NCBI GenBank assembly: GCA_948473115.1
Contig: CAOKWI010000037.1
Location: 1-42,143, forward strand
DNA from: an uncultured Lachnospiraceae bacterium
GTDB taxonomy: Bacteria; Bacillota; Clostridia; Lachnospirales; Lachnospiraceae
Direction: 5' to 3'
Length of the DNA stretch: 42,143 nucleotides
Shown here: positions 15,338 through 23,121 of the stretch, piece by piece
Position numbering within the stretch: position 1 is the stretch's first letter
How the letters are laid out: each line of letters starts with the position of its first letter
Notes under the pieces: generated by a model
What the model was told of the DNA's origin: nothing
Seen by the model: only the letters and a program-made list of their open reading frames with translations
Databases searched by the model: none
Program-made: the position numbers and the translations under genes

Positions 15338-16816
15338 CTATTTCCGCGCATCTGCCGCAGGACCGCTGACCGGGGCAAAACGATACCCCTGCCCCCAGAC
15401 CGCCTCAATAAAGTGGTGCCCCGCCCATGCCTTCTCCAGCTTCCGCCGGAGCCGGGACATATGCGTCTGTACCAGCTTCCCGCCGTCCCACGGCTGACTG
15501 CCCCAGACCATGCTGAAGATCTCCTCCGGGGTAAAGACATGCTCCGGGTGTTCCGAAAACTGCCACAAAAGATCAAACTCAATCGGTGTAAGGAACAGCT
15601 CCTCCCCATCGACCAACACCTTGCGCCCCGTCAGATCCAGAAGAAGCGGCCCGTATCTCAACTGGGTGCGGTCCGACATGGCCAGCCTGATCCGGGTCTC
15701 TACCTTTGCCCAAAACAACTCAGCGGAGGTATCCTTTGTGATATAGTCTATGCCCCCGGCCAGAAATCCCTCCACCTGCCTGTCCGGCTCCGTGATATTA
15801 CTCAGGAAAATCACCGGCGCATGTGTCAGTTCACGGAGTTTTCTGCAAATAAGGAAGCCATCCTCCCCGGGAATCACCACATCCAGAAGGATGCAGTCGT
15901 AGGTCTCCTCCGCCGCCAGCTTAACCGCTTCCTCCCCATTTCCTGCCAGCTGCACCATACAGCCATGGTTTCTCAGGATATCCGCCCAGGAAGTCCGGTC
16001 AACAGCCTCATCGTCCACTAACAGTATCTTCCACAGGCCATCGCTGCGCTCCTGCCTTTCCGGAGCCTCCACAGCCTGGCCGTCAGCCATGGGAACCAAA
16101 GAACTGCCCCGCCCCAGGAACTCCTCATAGGCGCCTTGAACCTGGTTATGCCGCTGCCGTGACACGGGGATACTTTGTCCGCTCTTTGTCACGGCACAAT
16201 GGGCGCCAACAGCCTGCACACAGCCCATATTGACAATATAAGAGCGGTGTGTCTTTATAAATTCCTGCCTGGTCAGAAGTTCCCCCTCCAGGTCAGCCAG
16301 GGCAGCCGTCACTTCACGGACCGCTCCCCCTGCCAGATGAAAGAGCACTTTTTTATTCAGGACTTCCACAAATTCAATTTCCGCAAAAGACAGCCTCACA
16401 ACCCCTTCCCGGTTCTTCAGTACAAGTCCCCGCTCCTCCTGCACGGACAATTCTTTTCCCACCCTGTCCAGCAATGGAAAAAGCGTATCCTCGTCCACCG
16501 GTTTCAGCAGATAGTGATACGCATCCACACGGTAACTCTCCACCGCAAATTCCGGAGAGGATGAAACAAAAATGATTTTTACATTTTTGTCCTTCCCCCT
16601 CAATTCCTGCGCTGCCTTGATTCCGCTTATGCCGGGCATAACCACATCCAACAATACAAGATCGTACTCACCGGCCTTCACGTCACACAGGAAATCGATG
16701 CTGTTGGAAAAGAAACGACACGTCAGGCTCACACCACGGCTCAGCTGATATTCTGTAATCAGTTTTGAGAACTGCTCGATCTCACATTCGTCATCATCAC
16801 AAATTGCCACCCGCAT
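15338..16816 (-). CDS. Fused dual response regulator REC-LytTR-REC-winged helix
   Basis: A single 492-residue frame containing two complete response regulators. First receiver: residues 1-120 (D7-D9, phospho-acceptor D57, K105 in KP). LytTR DNA-binding domain: about 130-235. After a polar linker (236-260) comes a second receiver (262-380; D268/D269, D312, K361 followed by Asp instead of Pro). An OmpR/PhoB winged helix (about 390-485) ends in HMSRLRRKLE and GQGYRF. It could bind two different DNA motifs and receive two phosphates. The ribosome site GGGAGG lies eight bases before the ATG. The 7TM-type kinase lies 114 bases downstream. The first half resembles the regulator at 9970-10707. Confidence 0.92.
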   Translation of the reverse strand: MRVAICDDDECEIEQFSKLITEYQLSRGVSLTCRFFSNSIDFLCDVKAGEYDLVLLDVVMPGISGIKAAQELRGKDKNVKIIFVSSSPEFAVESYRVDAYHYLLKPVDEDTLFPLLDRVGKELSVQEERGLVLKNREGVVRLSFAEIEFVEVLNKKVLFHLAGGAVREVTAALADLEGELLTRQEFIKTHRSYIVNMGCVQAVGAHCAVTKSGQSIPVSRQRHNQVQGAYEEFLGRGSSLVPMADGQAVEAPERQERSDGLWKILLVDDEAVDRTSWADILRNHGCMVQLAGNGEEAVKLAAEETYDCILLDVVIPGEDGFLICRKLRELTHAPVIFLSNITEPDRQVEGFLAGGIDYITKDTSAELFWAKVETRIRLAMSDRTQLRYGPLLLDLTGRKVLVDGEELFLTPIEFDLLWQFSEHPEHVFTPEEIFSMVWGSQPWDGGKLVQTHMSRLRRKLEKAWAGHHFIEAVWGQGYRFAPVSGPAADARK

Positions 16817-16875
16817 GGCTACAACCTCCCTGCACTAAACAAATGCCTGCCGCGGCAATCAAACTATCGCGCACA

Positions 16876-17070
16876 TCATGCCTCTTCCAGAACCAGCGCC
16901 ATCTTAGGGCAGAAATTGGCGCACTTCCCGCATCTGATACACTTATCGTGATCTACCACAGGCGCACTGAAGCCATCCTGTGACAGGGCTCCCACAGGGC
17001 AGATCCCAACCGATGGACATGCATGATTCTGGGGACATTTTTCCACAATTACCTTTAACTTCTTCTCCAT
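16876..17070 (-). CDS. Small two-cluster ferredoxin-like 4Fe-4S protein
   Basis: A 64-residue protein from ATG 17070 (GGAGGG six bases upstream). The C-terminal cluster motif is classical: CIRCGKCANFCP. The N-terminal motif is spaced differently (CPQNHACPSVGICP), so the first cluster may be atypical. It probably acts as a one-electron carrier in the cytoplasm. It is divergent from the MarR-flavodoxin operon, and the two promoters lie about 30 bases apart, so shared control is likely. A flavodoxin and a ferredoxin next to each other suggest a redox or oxidative-stress role. Confidence 0.85.
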   Translation of the reverse strand: MEKKLKVIVEKCPQNHACPSVGICPVGALSQDGFSAPVVDHDKCIRCGKCANFCPKMALVLEEA

Positions 17071-17197
17071 TGTCTTACCCTCCTGAAACTCCCGTATCCG
17101 ACAGCACATACGGGGCACTTGACAGATTCCTTCCCACAGGATACCGGACATAAGCACACCCGTTTTCTGTCAACATCTACTTTGCATTTCTTATTAT

Positions 17198-17226
17198 ATA
17201 TTATCCTGCTTTTATCCGGCTGTAAA
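17198..17226 (-). promoter_or_regulatory. Promoter of the ferredoxin gene
   Basis: On the minus strand TTTACA (17226-17221), a 17-base spacer, then TAATAT (17203-17198). It points at the ferredoxin start at 17070. Confidence 0.6.
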
Positions 17227-17253
17227 TACTTCTTTTCACTCTGACATCACCCC

Positions 17254-17282
17254 TTGACACAAATTTGATTCCGTTTTATAAT
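17254..17282 (+). promoter_or_regulatory. Sigma-A promoter of the MarR-flavodoxin operon
   Basis: TTGACA (17254-17259), a 17-base spacer and a perfect TATAAT (17277-17282). This is the best promoter in the window. Its -35 box is 27 bases from that of the divergent ferredoxin promoter. Confidence 0.85.
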
Positions 17283-17289
17283 CAAAAGC

Positions 17290-17301
17290 GTAACAAGTTA
17301 C
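17290..17301 (+). promoter_or_regulatory. Candidate MarR operator
   Basis: GTAAC-AA-GTTAC, a perfect inverted repeat placed at about +1 to +12 of the MarR promoter, where a bound repressor would block initiation. The arms are short for a MarR site, so the real operator may be longer. Confidence 0.45.
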
Positions 17302-17318
17302 TGATTTGGAGGTTTCCC

Positions 17319-17804
17319 ATGACTTTGGACGATTTAATCATAAGGTTTTCAGACACTGCCGAGAATCAGAGGAAAGCTGTCTTCAGCACCCTGTTTATCG
17401 CTGGGAATAAGCTGCAGACGCTTTTTGACAGCCGCATACCGGAGCTCTCCCTGAAGCAGTTCATGCTGCTGTCGCTGGTCAGGCAGTCGGAAGAACCCCT
17501 GACCTTTACCCAACTGGGGGATCTGCTGGGGTGTTCCAGGCAAAATGTGAAAAAGCTGGCAGAGATCCTGGTGCAAAAGGGGTTCATTGCCCTGCGGCAC
17601 AGTCCCCTCGATAAAAGAGCCATGTGCATCTGTCCCACAGAAAAAGTAAGCCAGTATTTCCAGAATGACTTTTCAAAATACCAGAATGAACTGAACTATC
17701 TCTTTGAAGTCTACACAGACCGGGAGGTGGAAACACTTTTCCGCCTTCTGTCAAGGTTATATGCGGGAATAGAAAACCTGGAGCGGAAAGGAGAAATCCC
17801 ATGA
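17319..17804 (+). CDS. MarR-family transcriptional regulator
   Basis: A 161-residue winged-helix regulator starting at ATG 17319 with GGAGG six bases upstream; the frame is open further up, but that stretch holds the operator and promoter. The helix-turn-helix is LTFTQLGDLLGCSRQNVKKL (about 60-80) and the wing contains SPLDKRAM with the conserved Asp-Lys-Arg. The flanking helices are for dimerisation. It overlaps the flavodoxin start by four bases. It most likely represses its own operon in response to a small molecule or oxidant; the ligand is unknown. Confidence 0.9.
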   Translation: MTLDDLIIRFSDTAENQRKAVFSTLFIAGNKLQTLFDSRIPELSLKQFMLLSLVRQSEEPLTFTQLGDLLGCSRQNVKKLAEILVQKGFIALRHSPLDKRAMCICPTEKVSQYFQNDFSKYQNELNYLFEVYTDREVETLFRLLSRLYAGIENLERKGEIP

Positions 17805-18322
17805 AAACAATTGTCATCTATACCTCACAGACAGGCTTCACAAAACGTTACGCCCAGTGGATCGCGGAAGCCTCCGGCGCCGACTGCCTGAAATTATCAG
17901 CCGCAAAGAGGAAAAACCTGAATGCCTATGAAGCGATCGTCTTCGGCGGCTGGGCCTGTGCGGGCGGCATCAGCAGAATTGGCTGGTTCAAACACAATAT
18001 CGCTAAATGGGCCGACAAAAAGCTGATCTCGTTCTGTGTGGGCGCAAGCCCCATGGACAGCCCGGAGATCGGACTTTTCCTGCGTCAGAATTTTACGGAC
18101 TCGGAGTGGGAACGAATCAGCGTGTTTTACTGTCCCGGCGGACTGAACTATGAGAAAATGCCCGCCCCGTCCAGGCTCACGATGAAAATATTTGTCCAAA
18201 CGCTGAAAGCCAAAAAGGACAAAACCGAGATGGACCAGGAAATGATAAAGATGCTTTCCGACTCCTATGATATCTCCGACAGAAAATATATAGAACCGAT
18301 CCTGGATATCATTTCAGGATGA
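17801..18322 (+). CDS. Flavodoxin-domain protein
   Basis: A 173-residue protein with the flavodoxin phosphate-binding loop YTSQTGFTKRYAQWI at 7-21, the first strand MKTIVIYTS and a later FGGWACAGG loop. It resembles the flavodoxin_5 group that includes HemG-like proteins, but that exact role is not established. It presumably binds FMN and transfers electrons in the cytoplasm. Its ATG overlaps the MarR stop codon (ATGA), which indicates tight co-translation. The divergent ferredoxin may be its electron partner. Confidence 0.85.
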   Translation: MKTIVIYTSQTGFTKRYAQWIAEASGADCLKLSAAKRKNLNAYEAIVFGGWACAGGISRIGWFKHNIAKWADKKLISFCVGASPMDSPEIGLFLRQNFTDSEWERISVFYCPGGLNYEKMPAPSRLTMKIFVQTLKAKKDKTEMDQEMIKMLSDSYDISDRKYIEPILDIISG

Positions 18323-18331
18323 CAGCGTTTC

Positions 18332-18383
18332 CCGCGGCAGGGGGCAATGAAGGCTTTAAAGCCGTTCAGCCCACTGCCTGCGG
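18332..18383. terminator. Imperfect hairpin between convergent genes
   Basis: CCGCGGCAG...AAGGCTTT pairs imperfectly with AAAGCC...CTGCCTGCGG. It lies between the flavodoxin and rsgA stops. There is no strong T-tract, so a terminator role is tentative. Confidence 0.4.
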
Positions 18384-18418
18384 TAACAAAGAATCCGGCA
18401 TCCGGTTTTTGAGATGAT

Positions 18419-19483
18419 TCAGAACCGAATTTTATTATTCTGTCTGTTATACTTTGAGATACTCTTATTTCTCTGCTGCTTATGGCGCAGGAAAGCCTCC
18501 TTATTATCCGTAAACTTTGCTTCCTTTTTCAGTTTGATATAACTCTCCCACCGTTCCTGCGACAGTTCGCCGTTTTCAATGGCTTCCCTAACGGCACAGC
18601 CGGGTTCGGTCTGATGCCTGCAGTCACTGAACCTGCATCTGCCCAGGAACCGTTCCACATCGGTGAACGCTTCCCCCAGCCCGTCGGACACATCCCACAT
18701 TCCCAGTTCCCGCATCCCCGGCGTATCAATGACCATGGCTCCGTTTTTCAGCAGGATCAGCTGACGGTGGGTGGTAGTGTGCCTCCCCTTGCCGTCCTCC
18801 TCCCGGATTGCATTCACAGCCATGACCTCTTCCCCTGCCAACGCATTGACAAGGCTCGATTTCCCCACTCCGGACGAGCCCAGAAAGACAATCGTCCTCC
18901 CTGCCGCCATATAACCGGTCAACGCGCCCAGCCCCGCTCCGGTCCTGGAACTGACCGCGTGTACTGCAACACCCGGGGCAAATCTCTCGACAGTCCTGAT
19001 ATAATCACTTTTCTGATACTCACGGTTTTCACAATCGCCGCCGTCAAGCAGATCCGCCTTGGTCAACACAATCACCGGGACGGCTCCTGACTGCCAGGCC
19101 AGCGTCAGATATCTCTCCATGCGTTTCATGTTGAAGTCCTGATTCAGGGACTGCATGACGAATACCGTGTCAAAGTTTGACGCCACCGCCTGTTCCCCCC
19201 GCCCCGGCGAGGGATCCCGGCGGGAGAAAAAAGTTGCGCGCGGCAGGGTGCGGATAATCTGGCTGTCGCTGCCGGGAATATAATGAATCATGACAAAATC
19301 GCCCGTGGTCGGAAACTCTTCCATTCCGTTGAAATATTCTTTCGTCTTCAGTCTGCCATACGTCTCTCCATACTCGCAGACCAGCCCATACCTGCCCTTA
19401 TGGACGGCAGTGACACGCGCCGGGATCCCCTGCGCGTCTTCCGGCAGCATATGGGGCATAAAACCATATTTTTTTAAATCCAT
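18419..19483 (-). CDS. rsgA: Ribosome small-subunit-dependent GTPase A
   Basis: A circularly permuted GTPase that checks late 30S ribosome maturation. From ATG 19483 it has 354 residues: an N-terminal OB fold (about 20-95), then G4 TKAD (141-144), G1 GSSGVGKSS (202-210), a switch region with the conserved GRHTTTHR, G3 DTPG (253-256) and a C-terminal zinc site (C283, C288, H290, C296). AAGGAG lies ten bases before this ATG; the upstream TTG in frame precedes the ribosome site and is not used. It stands alone rather than beside the PASTA kinase genes, so it may be a second, YjeQ-like copy in the genome. Confidence 0.93.
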   Translation of the reverse strand: MDLKKYGFMPHMLPEDAQGIPARVTAVHKGRYGLVCEYGETYGRLKTKEYFNGMEEFPTTGDFVMIHYIPGSDSQIIRTLPRATFFSRRDPSPGRGEQAVASNFDTVFVMQSLNQDFNMKRMERYLTLAWQSGAVPVIVLTKADLLDGGDCENREYQKSDYIRTVERFAPGVAVHAVSSRTGAGLGALTGYMAAGRTIVFLGSSGVGKSSLVNALAGEEVMAVNAIREEDGKGRHTTTHRQLILLKNGAMVIDTPGMRELGMWDVSDGLGEAFTDVERFLGRCRFSDCRHQTEPGCAVREAIENGELSQERWESYIKLKKEAKFTDNKEAFLRHKQQRNKSISKYNRQNNKIRF

Positions 19484-20176
19484 TTCTGTAATTCTCCTTT
19501 GCAAAAATTGCTTTCGTTGTCAGTTCTTTTTGATATACACTCATAAAACAACATCCTCCTTCCATTTTCTGCTGCCAGACAATTGCGAAATTCTGTTTGC
19601 CAAATCAAAGACCCCGATACAAGCAACGGATCTTTGACCCTCACGGCATTCGCCAACTGTCCGTGCAAGCATGGTCGCTTGGCTCATTGCTCGCGGGAAT
19701 AAGGCTTACACAATCGCCCATTCTGCTGCCTGTAACAGCAACCACCTGAAAAAGGGCACAAAAATACCGCAGAAAGCACCCTTGTCAACGGATATTTCCT
19801 GCGGTCAAAACACTCCTGCACAAAAAAACACACCCTGGAGTGTGCCATACCAAAGGATATAGTATTCACGAAAGGCTACTCAAATACGGTACGACAACAA
19901 AGAGGTGTTCACCCCGCCCATTGCCTGTACCCTATATTCAGTTTTACAGTACCATCACCTCATAATATACAGTCATATTTTTGTCCTCCTTTCGATGTTC
20001 TGCCTGACAGACAGATTCCTGATATATTCCTGATATATCCCAGACATTATAACATGTATGGAATTGAAAAACAAGAAAATAGAACTAACACAACACCCTT
20101 TCTATCTCCGCAATATCAACATTTTTCCTACGCTTTGCGCTGGCGTAGAGTTTCTGAAAATCCATCATGATCTTCC
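19484..20176. other. Gene-free stretch with repeat remnants
   Basis: No convincing gene in either direction. It starts with a weak relative of repeat A (ACAATTGCGAAA at 19579) and contains a family F copy at 19662-19698. Two hairpins follow, with arms ACCGCAG/CTGCGGT and ACACTCC/GGAGTGT, around 19767-19845. The rest is AT-rich sequence after the AAA-ATPase gene. Confidence 0.6.
19662..19698 (+). repeat. Family F repeat, copy 1
   Basis: It opens with TGCAAGCATGG and closes with GCTCATTGCTCGCGGG. Similar stretches occur at 36609-36643 (same strand) and 22927-22962 (opposite strand, inside repeat B3). Confidence 0.6.
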
Positions 20177-21775
20177 TCAAACCACCGCTTCCACAATCGT
20201 CTTGTCACCAAGGGTTATCGTCCTTACCCCGATCTCCTTGTTCCTGTTAAAATGAAAACTCAGCATATAACCCTTGTCGCGGTGAAAATAGTCCAGATAA
20301 TCCATCAACTGTTTCTCGCCGCGCCTGTTGTACTCGTTTCCTCTCCATATTTTCATTTCTATGACAAACTGTTCGCCCCCGTAATCCACAATCACATCTG
20401 TCCGTCCGGCGTCCCTCGTCTGCGCTTCGATATAATAATTACCCGTACCGTTTATGATGGGCCTTAAATACAGCAGGAAAAACTTGCGTCCGTGCTCTTC
20501 CACAAACTTCCCATCATTTTTCCCGTAAATATCATTAAAATATTCCACAAACTTCCTGAGAACCATCTCCATATCCAGCCTTCCACCGGAAACAAACTGA
20601 TTCTTATCCTGCTTGGCCGCCCTGCTCACCGAACTCGCCAGTTCCTCCTCGGACAGAAACATATTGTACAGACATGTCTCGAAAATGCGGTTTGCCACCT
20701 GCACATACACGCCGTCATCTACAGCGTACCCAAACATATCCGCCAACTCTATGGCCGGATTATACTGGTCATACAATACCTGTTCTCCCTGGAACAGCAT
20801 GGCATGGAACATTTTTTTCAGATCCGGATATTCGTTGATATGCTTTATCATGCTGTCAAACAAAGTCGTCCTTGACCGCAGAAGGATTTTAACCGCCTCT
20901 TCGACTCCCTCCCTGGTCCAGATCCTGCTACCTCCGGCAAACGCCTCCCGGGCAGGCAGTTTCTCATCCATAATTTTACAGACGGCGGACACCAGGTACG
21001 GATATCCTGACGTATACTGATAGATCTCTTCCGCCACTGCTGCCATATCCATTCCGGTATCATGTTCCGCCTCATATTCCTGAAGCATGTCCCCGATCTG
21101 GGCGGCGGAAAAACTCATGTTGATGTCAAATTCCGCTGCAATGTTCCAGGGACTGTTATACTGATGAACCGCATCAGGGCGCAGCTTCAGTTTCAGATTC
21201 TTAATATCATATACGCCTGCAAGGATCACCGAATGGAAAATCGGGGTCGCTTCCCTGTCAAGGTAGCATCCCCTGAGTTGTGCAAGGAAATCGATAAATA
21301 CCTGATTGTTGGATGCACTGTCCACCTCATCGATCATCAGGATAATGGGCTTTGCCGATGTCTCACAGATTCTGCTGAAGCCTTCAAACAATGCATCCAG
21401 GGAAACTTCTTCCCTGTCCTTTAATGAAAGCATCGCCTGAAAGGCAGCCCCGTCAATACCCTGCATCCACTCTTTCTTCCTGGAAAATATCTGTTCCATC
21501 TGACCGATCATTTTGACAGCAAAGACCTGTTCGTCCGCAAAGTTGGCTGTGCTCATCCTCTGGAAATCCATGGCGATCACAATATACTCATCCCTCAGGT
21601 ATTCCGCCAGCGCCCTGAGTGTTGTGGTCTTGCCGTACTGGCGTCCCCTGTTGATCACAAAATATTTCCCTCTGTCCACATACAGTTCCCTGATCGCCTT
21701 AAGTCTTTCGTCAAGCCGCACCATGTAATGCTCTTTCGGTTTACAAACGCCTTCGGTATTAAAATATCGTGCCAT
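20177..21775 (-). CDS. AAA-family ATPase fused to a PD-(D/E)XK nuclease-like domain
   Basis: A 532-residue protein. The N-terminal ATPase has Walker A GRQYGKTT (44-51) and Walker B ILMIDEVD (D149, E150). A helical region follows. The C-terminal PD-(D/E)XK-like core has D460 in GRTDVIVD and the pair E473/K475 in VIEMKIW. It belongs to the broad group of AAA-ATPase proteins abundant in Lachnospiraceae and Bacteroidetes, whose role (mobile-element or defence-like) is not established. GGAGG lies seven bases before the ATG. It is intact, unlike the two related genes at 27647-29385 and 40167-41428, and it is a more distant subtype than those. Confidence 0.88.
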   Translation of the reverse strand: MARYFNTEGVCKPKEHYMVRLDERLKAIRELYVDRGKYFVINRGRQYGKTTTLRALAEYLRDEYIVIAMDFQRMSTANFADEQVFAVKMIGQMEQIFSRKKEWMQGIDGAAFQAMLSLKDREEVSLDALFEGFSRICETSAKPIILMIDEVDSASNNQVFIDFLAQLRGCYLDREATPIFHSVILAGVYDIKNLKLKLRPDAVHQYNSPWNIAAEFDINMSFSAAQIGDMLQEYEAEHDTGMDMAAVAEEIYQYTSGYPYLVSAVCKIMDEKLPAREAFAGGSRIWTREGVEEAVKILLRSRTTLFDSMIKHINEYPDLKKMFHAMLFQGEQVLYDQYNPAIELADMFGYAVDDGVYVQVANRIFETCLYNMFLSEEELASSVSRAAKQDKNQFVSGGRLDMEMVLRKFVEYFNDIYGKNDGKFVEEHGRKFFLLYLRPIINGTGNYYIEAQTRDAGRTDVIVDYGGEQFVIEMKIWRGNEYNRRGEKQLMDYLDYFHRDKGYMLSFHFNRNKEIGVRTITLGDKTIVEAVV

Positions 21776-21999
21776 ATTCGCTCCTCCCGGTCATTACCAG
21801 TATACACAAGTTCCACGATTTGTACAATACAAAGCGCTTTGCTTACCATAAACCCTCGCAAAATTGCATAGGAATACAATTTAGGCTTCGCGGTGCCGTA
21901 TGGCTAAACAGCCGTTAGAGTCTGGTCTGTCCACTTTGCACAGCTGCCATTTTCGTTGAGTAAATCACTCTATCAATTTCCCTTTGCCTGTGTTAGTGT

Positions 22000-22120
22000 T
22001 ATACTGACGGTCAAAAAGACTGACCACTCAGTATAAAAAATTGTCACTTCGTGACAATTGCAAGAATGCTTCGCATTCTTGTGAATGCTCACGGTAAATA
22101 TGATTGACCGTGTGCATAAA
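22000..22120. repeat. Modular palindromic repeat, family C, copy 2
   Basis: The left hairpin TTATACTGA...TCAGTATAA encloses GGTCAaaaagacTGACC; the right hairpin is CACGGT...ACCGTG. Between them are TTGTCACttcGTGACAA (22041-22057) and CAAGAATGCttcGCATTCTTG (22061-22081), which differ from those of copy 1. It forms most of the leader of the TetR gene. A weak promoter TTTCCC-17-TATACT overlaps its left edge. The rest of 21776-21999 shows no gene. Confidence 0.8.
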
Positions 22121-22149
22121 TAATACTGATCTGTTAGAGGAGATACCAT

Positions 22150-22770
22150 ATGACGAGGAAGGAGCAAAAGGAAGTCCGAAGGACACAGATTATTCAGGCC
22201 ACCCTGGATTTATTTGTGGAACGCGGATACTATGGGACGAAGACAAGCCAGATATCCAGACGGGCCGGAATCAGCGAAGGGCTGCTGTTCCATTATTTCC
22301 CTACAAAGGAAATTCTGTTGGAAGAGTTAATCAATATCGGGCTGAGAGGGATGCGGATGCCCATGCAGGTCAAGGCGGAGAACGGTCTGGATTTTTTCCG
22401 GCAATTTACCTCCATGCTGTTTTCCTACGCAAGGGAAAACACGTTTACCGCGCAAATGTTTGTATTCATGGGGTATGTGGTACGGACTGACGATATTCCG
22501 GAGAAACTCCGCAGGCTGGCTGTCTCCGTAGATACCGTCGCATATTGCCAAAGCTGGGTAGAAGCAGGACAGCGGGACGGAAGCATCCGGGAAGGGGATC
22601 CCATGTCCCTGTCAAATATGTACTGGTGTTCCATCCATGGCCTTATGGAACAGTATGCCTTACGCCCCGAAATTCCGCTGCCGGAGGTGGACTGGGTGAC
22701 AGATATGCTGCGGAACAGGACTGCCTCGGGGATGTATTCTGATGCGGCTGGACAGTCAATTTACAGATGA
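22150..22770 (+). CDS. TetR-family transcriptional regulator
   Basis: A 206-residue regulator. The N-terminal TetR helix-turn-helix (about 10-56) contains TSQISRRAGISEGLLFHYFP with the usual KEILLEEL continuation; the C-terminal ligand domain (60-200) is variable. GAGGAG precedes the ATG. The FAD oxidoreductase follows in the same direction 350 bases later, with repeat B3 between, so it is a likely regulated gene, though not necessarily co-transcribed. No clear palindromic operator separate from repeat C2 was seen. Confidence 0.9.
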   Translation: MTRKEQKEVRRTQIIQATLDLFVERGYYGTKTSQISRRAGISEGLLFHYFPTKEILLEELINIGLRGMRMPMQVKAENGLDFFRQFTSMLFSYARENTFTAQMFVFMGYVVRTDDIPEKLRRLAVSVDTVAYCQSWVEAGQRDGSIREGDPMSLSNMYWCSIHGLMEQYALRPEIPLPEVDWVTDMLRNRTASGMYSDAAGQSIYR

Positions 22771-22828
22771 AATATTACAGTTTTATAGCAGGGACGCAAT
22801 CGATTCACAGAAAGAACGCAATCAATAT

Positions 22829-23098
22829 GTAACAGTTCAGCCCTCACATTCATAACGAGGTGGGCAAGCCCCCTCCTCAGCGTCTGCTTCGCATCCGACG
22901 CCGCTTTCGCGGCTCACCTTTTATTTCCGCGTGCAATGAGTCAAGTGGGCATGCTTGCATGGACATTTGACGAATGCCGCGAGAGCCGCCTTTTGGCTTC
23001 ATGTGAGGGCGCTCCGCTCATGCAGCAATTTGCATATCGCGCTTTGTGTGCAAGCACCCACGCGCAATTTGCAAATTGCTGCATGGCTGAACTGTTAC
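22829..23098. repeat. Long family B element, copy 3
   Basis: A 270-bp element bounded by GTAACAGTTCAG and its exact inverse CTGAACTGTTAC. The interior holds several palindromic pieces, including a reverse-strand family F copy (22927-22962) and GCAATTTGCAAATTGC near 23065-23080. The reading frame of the oxidoreductase extends into it without a stop, but the real start lies beyond it. Confidence 0.85.
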
Positions 23099-23121
23099 GG
23101 CAATATTATGGAGGTGCAGAA

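Noticed and set aside
15220..15609. A minus-strand open frame of 129 codons overlapping the end of the fused regulator
   Set aside because: It is Arg/Ser-rich with no recognisable domain and lies mostly inside the winged-helix coding region in another frame.
22936..23121. N-terminal extension of the oxidoreductase reading frame by 62 codons
   Set aside because: It lies in repeat B3 and lacks a ribosome site; GGAGG seven bases before ATG 23122 marks the real start, directly ahead of the Rossmann motif.
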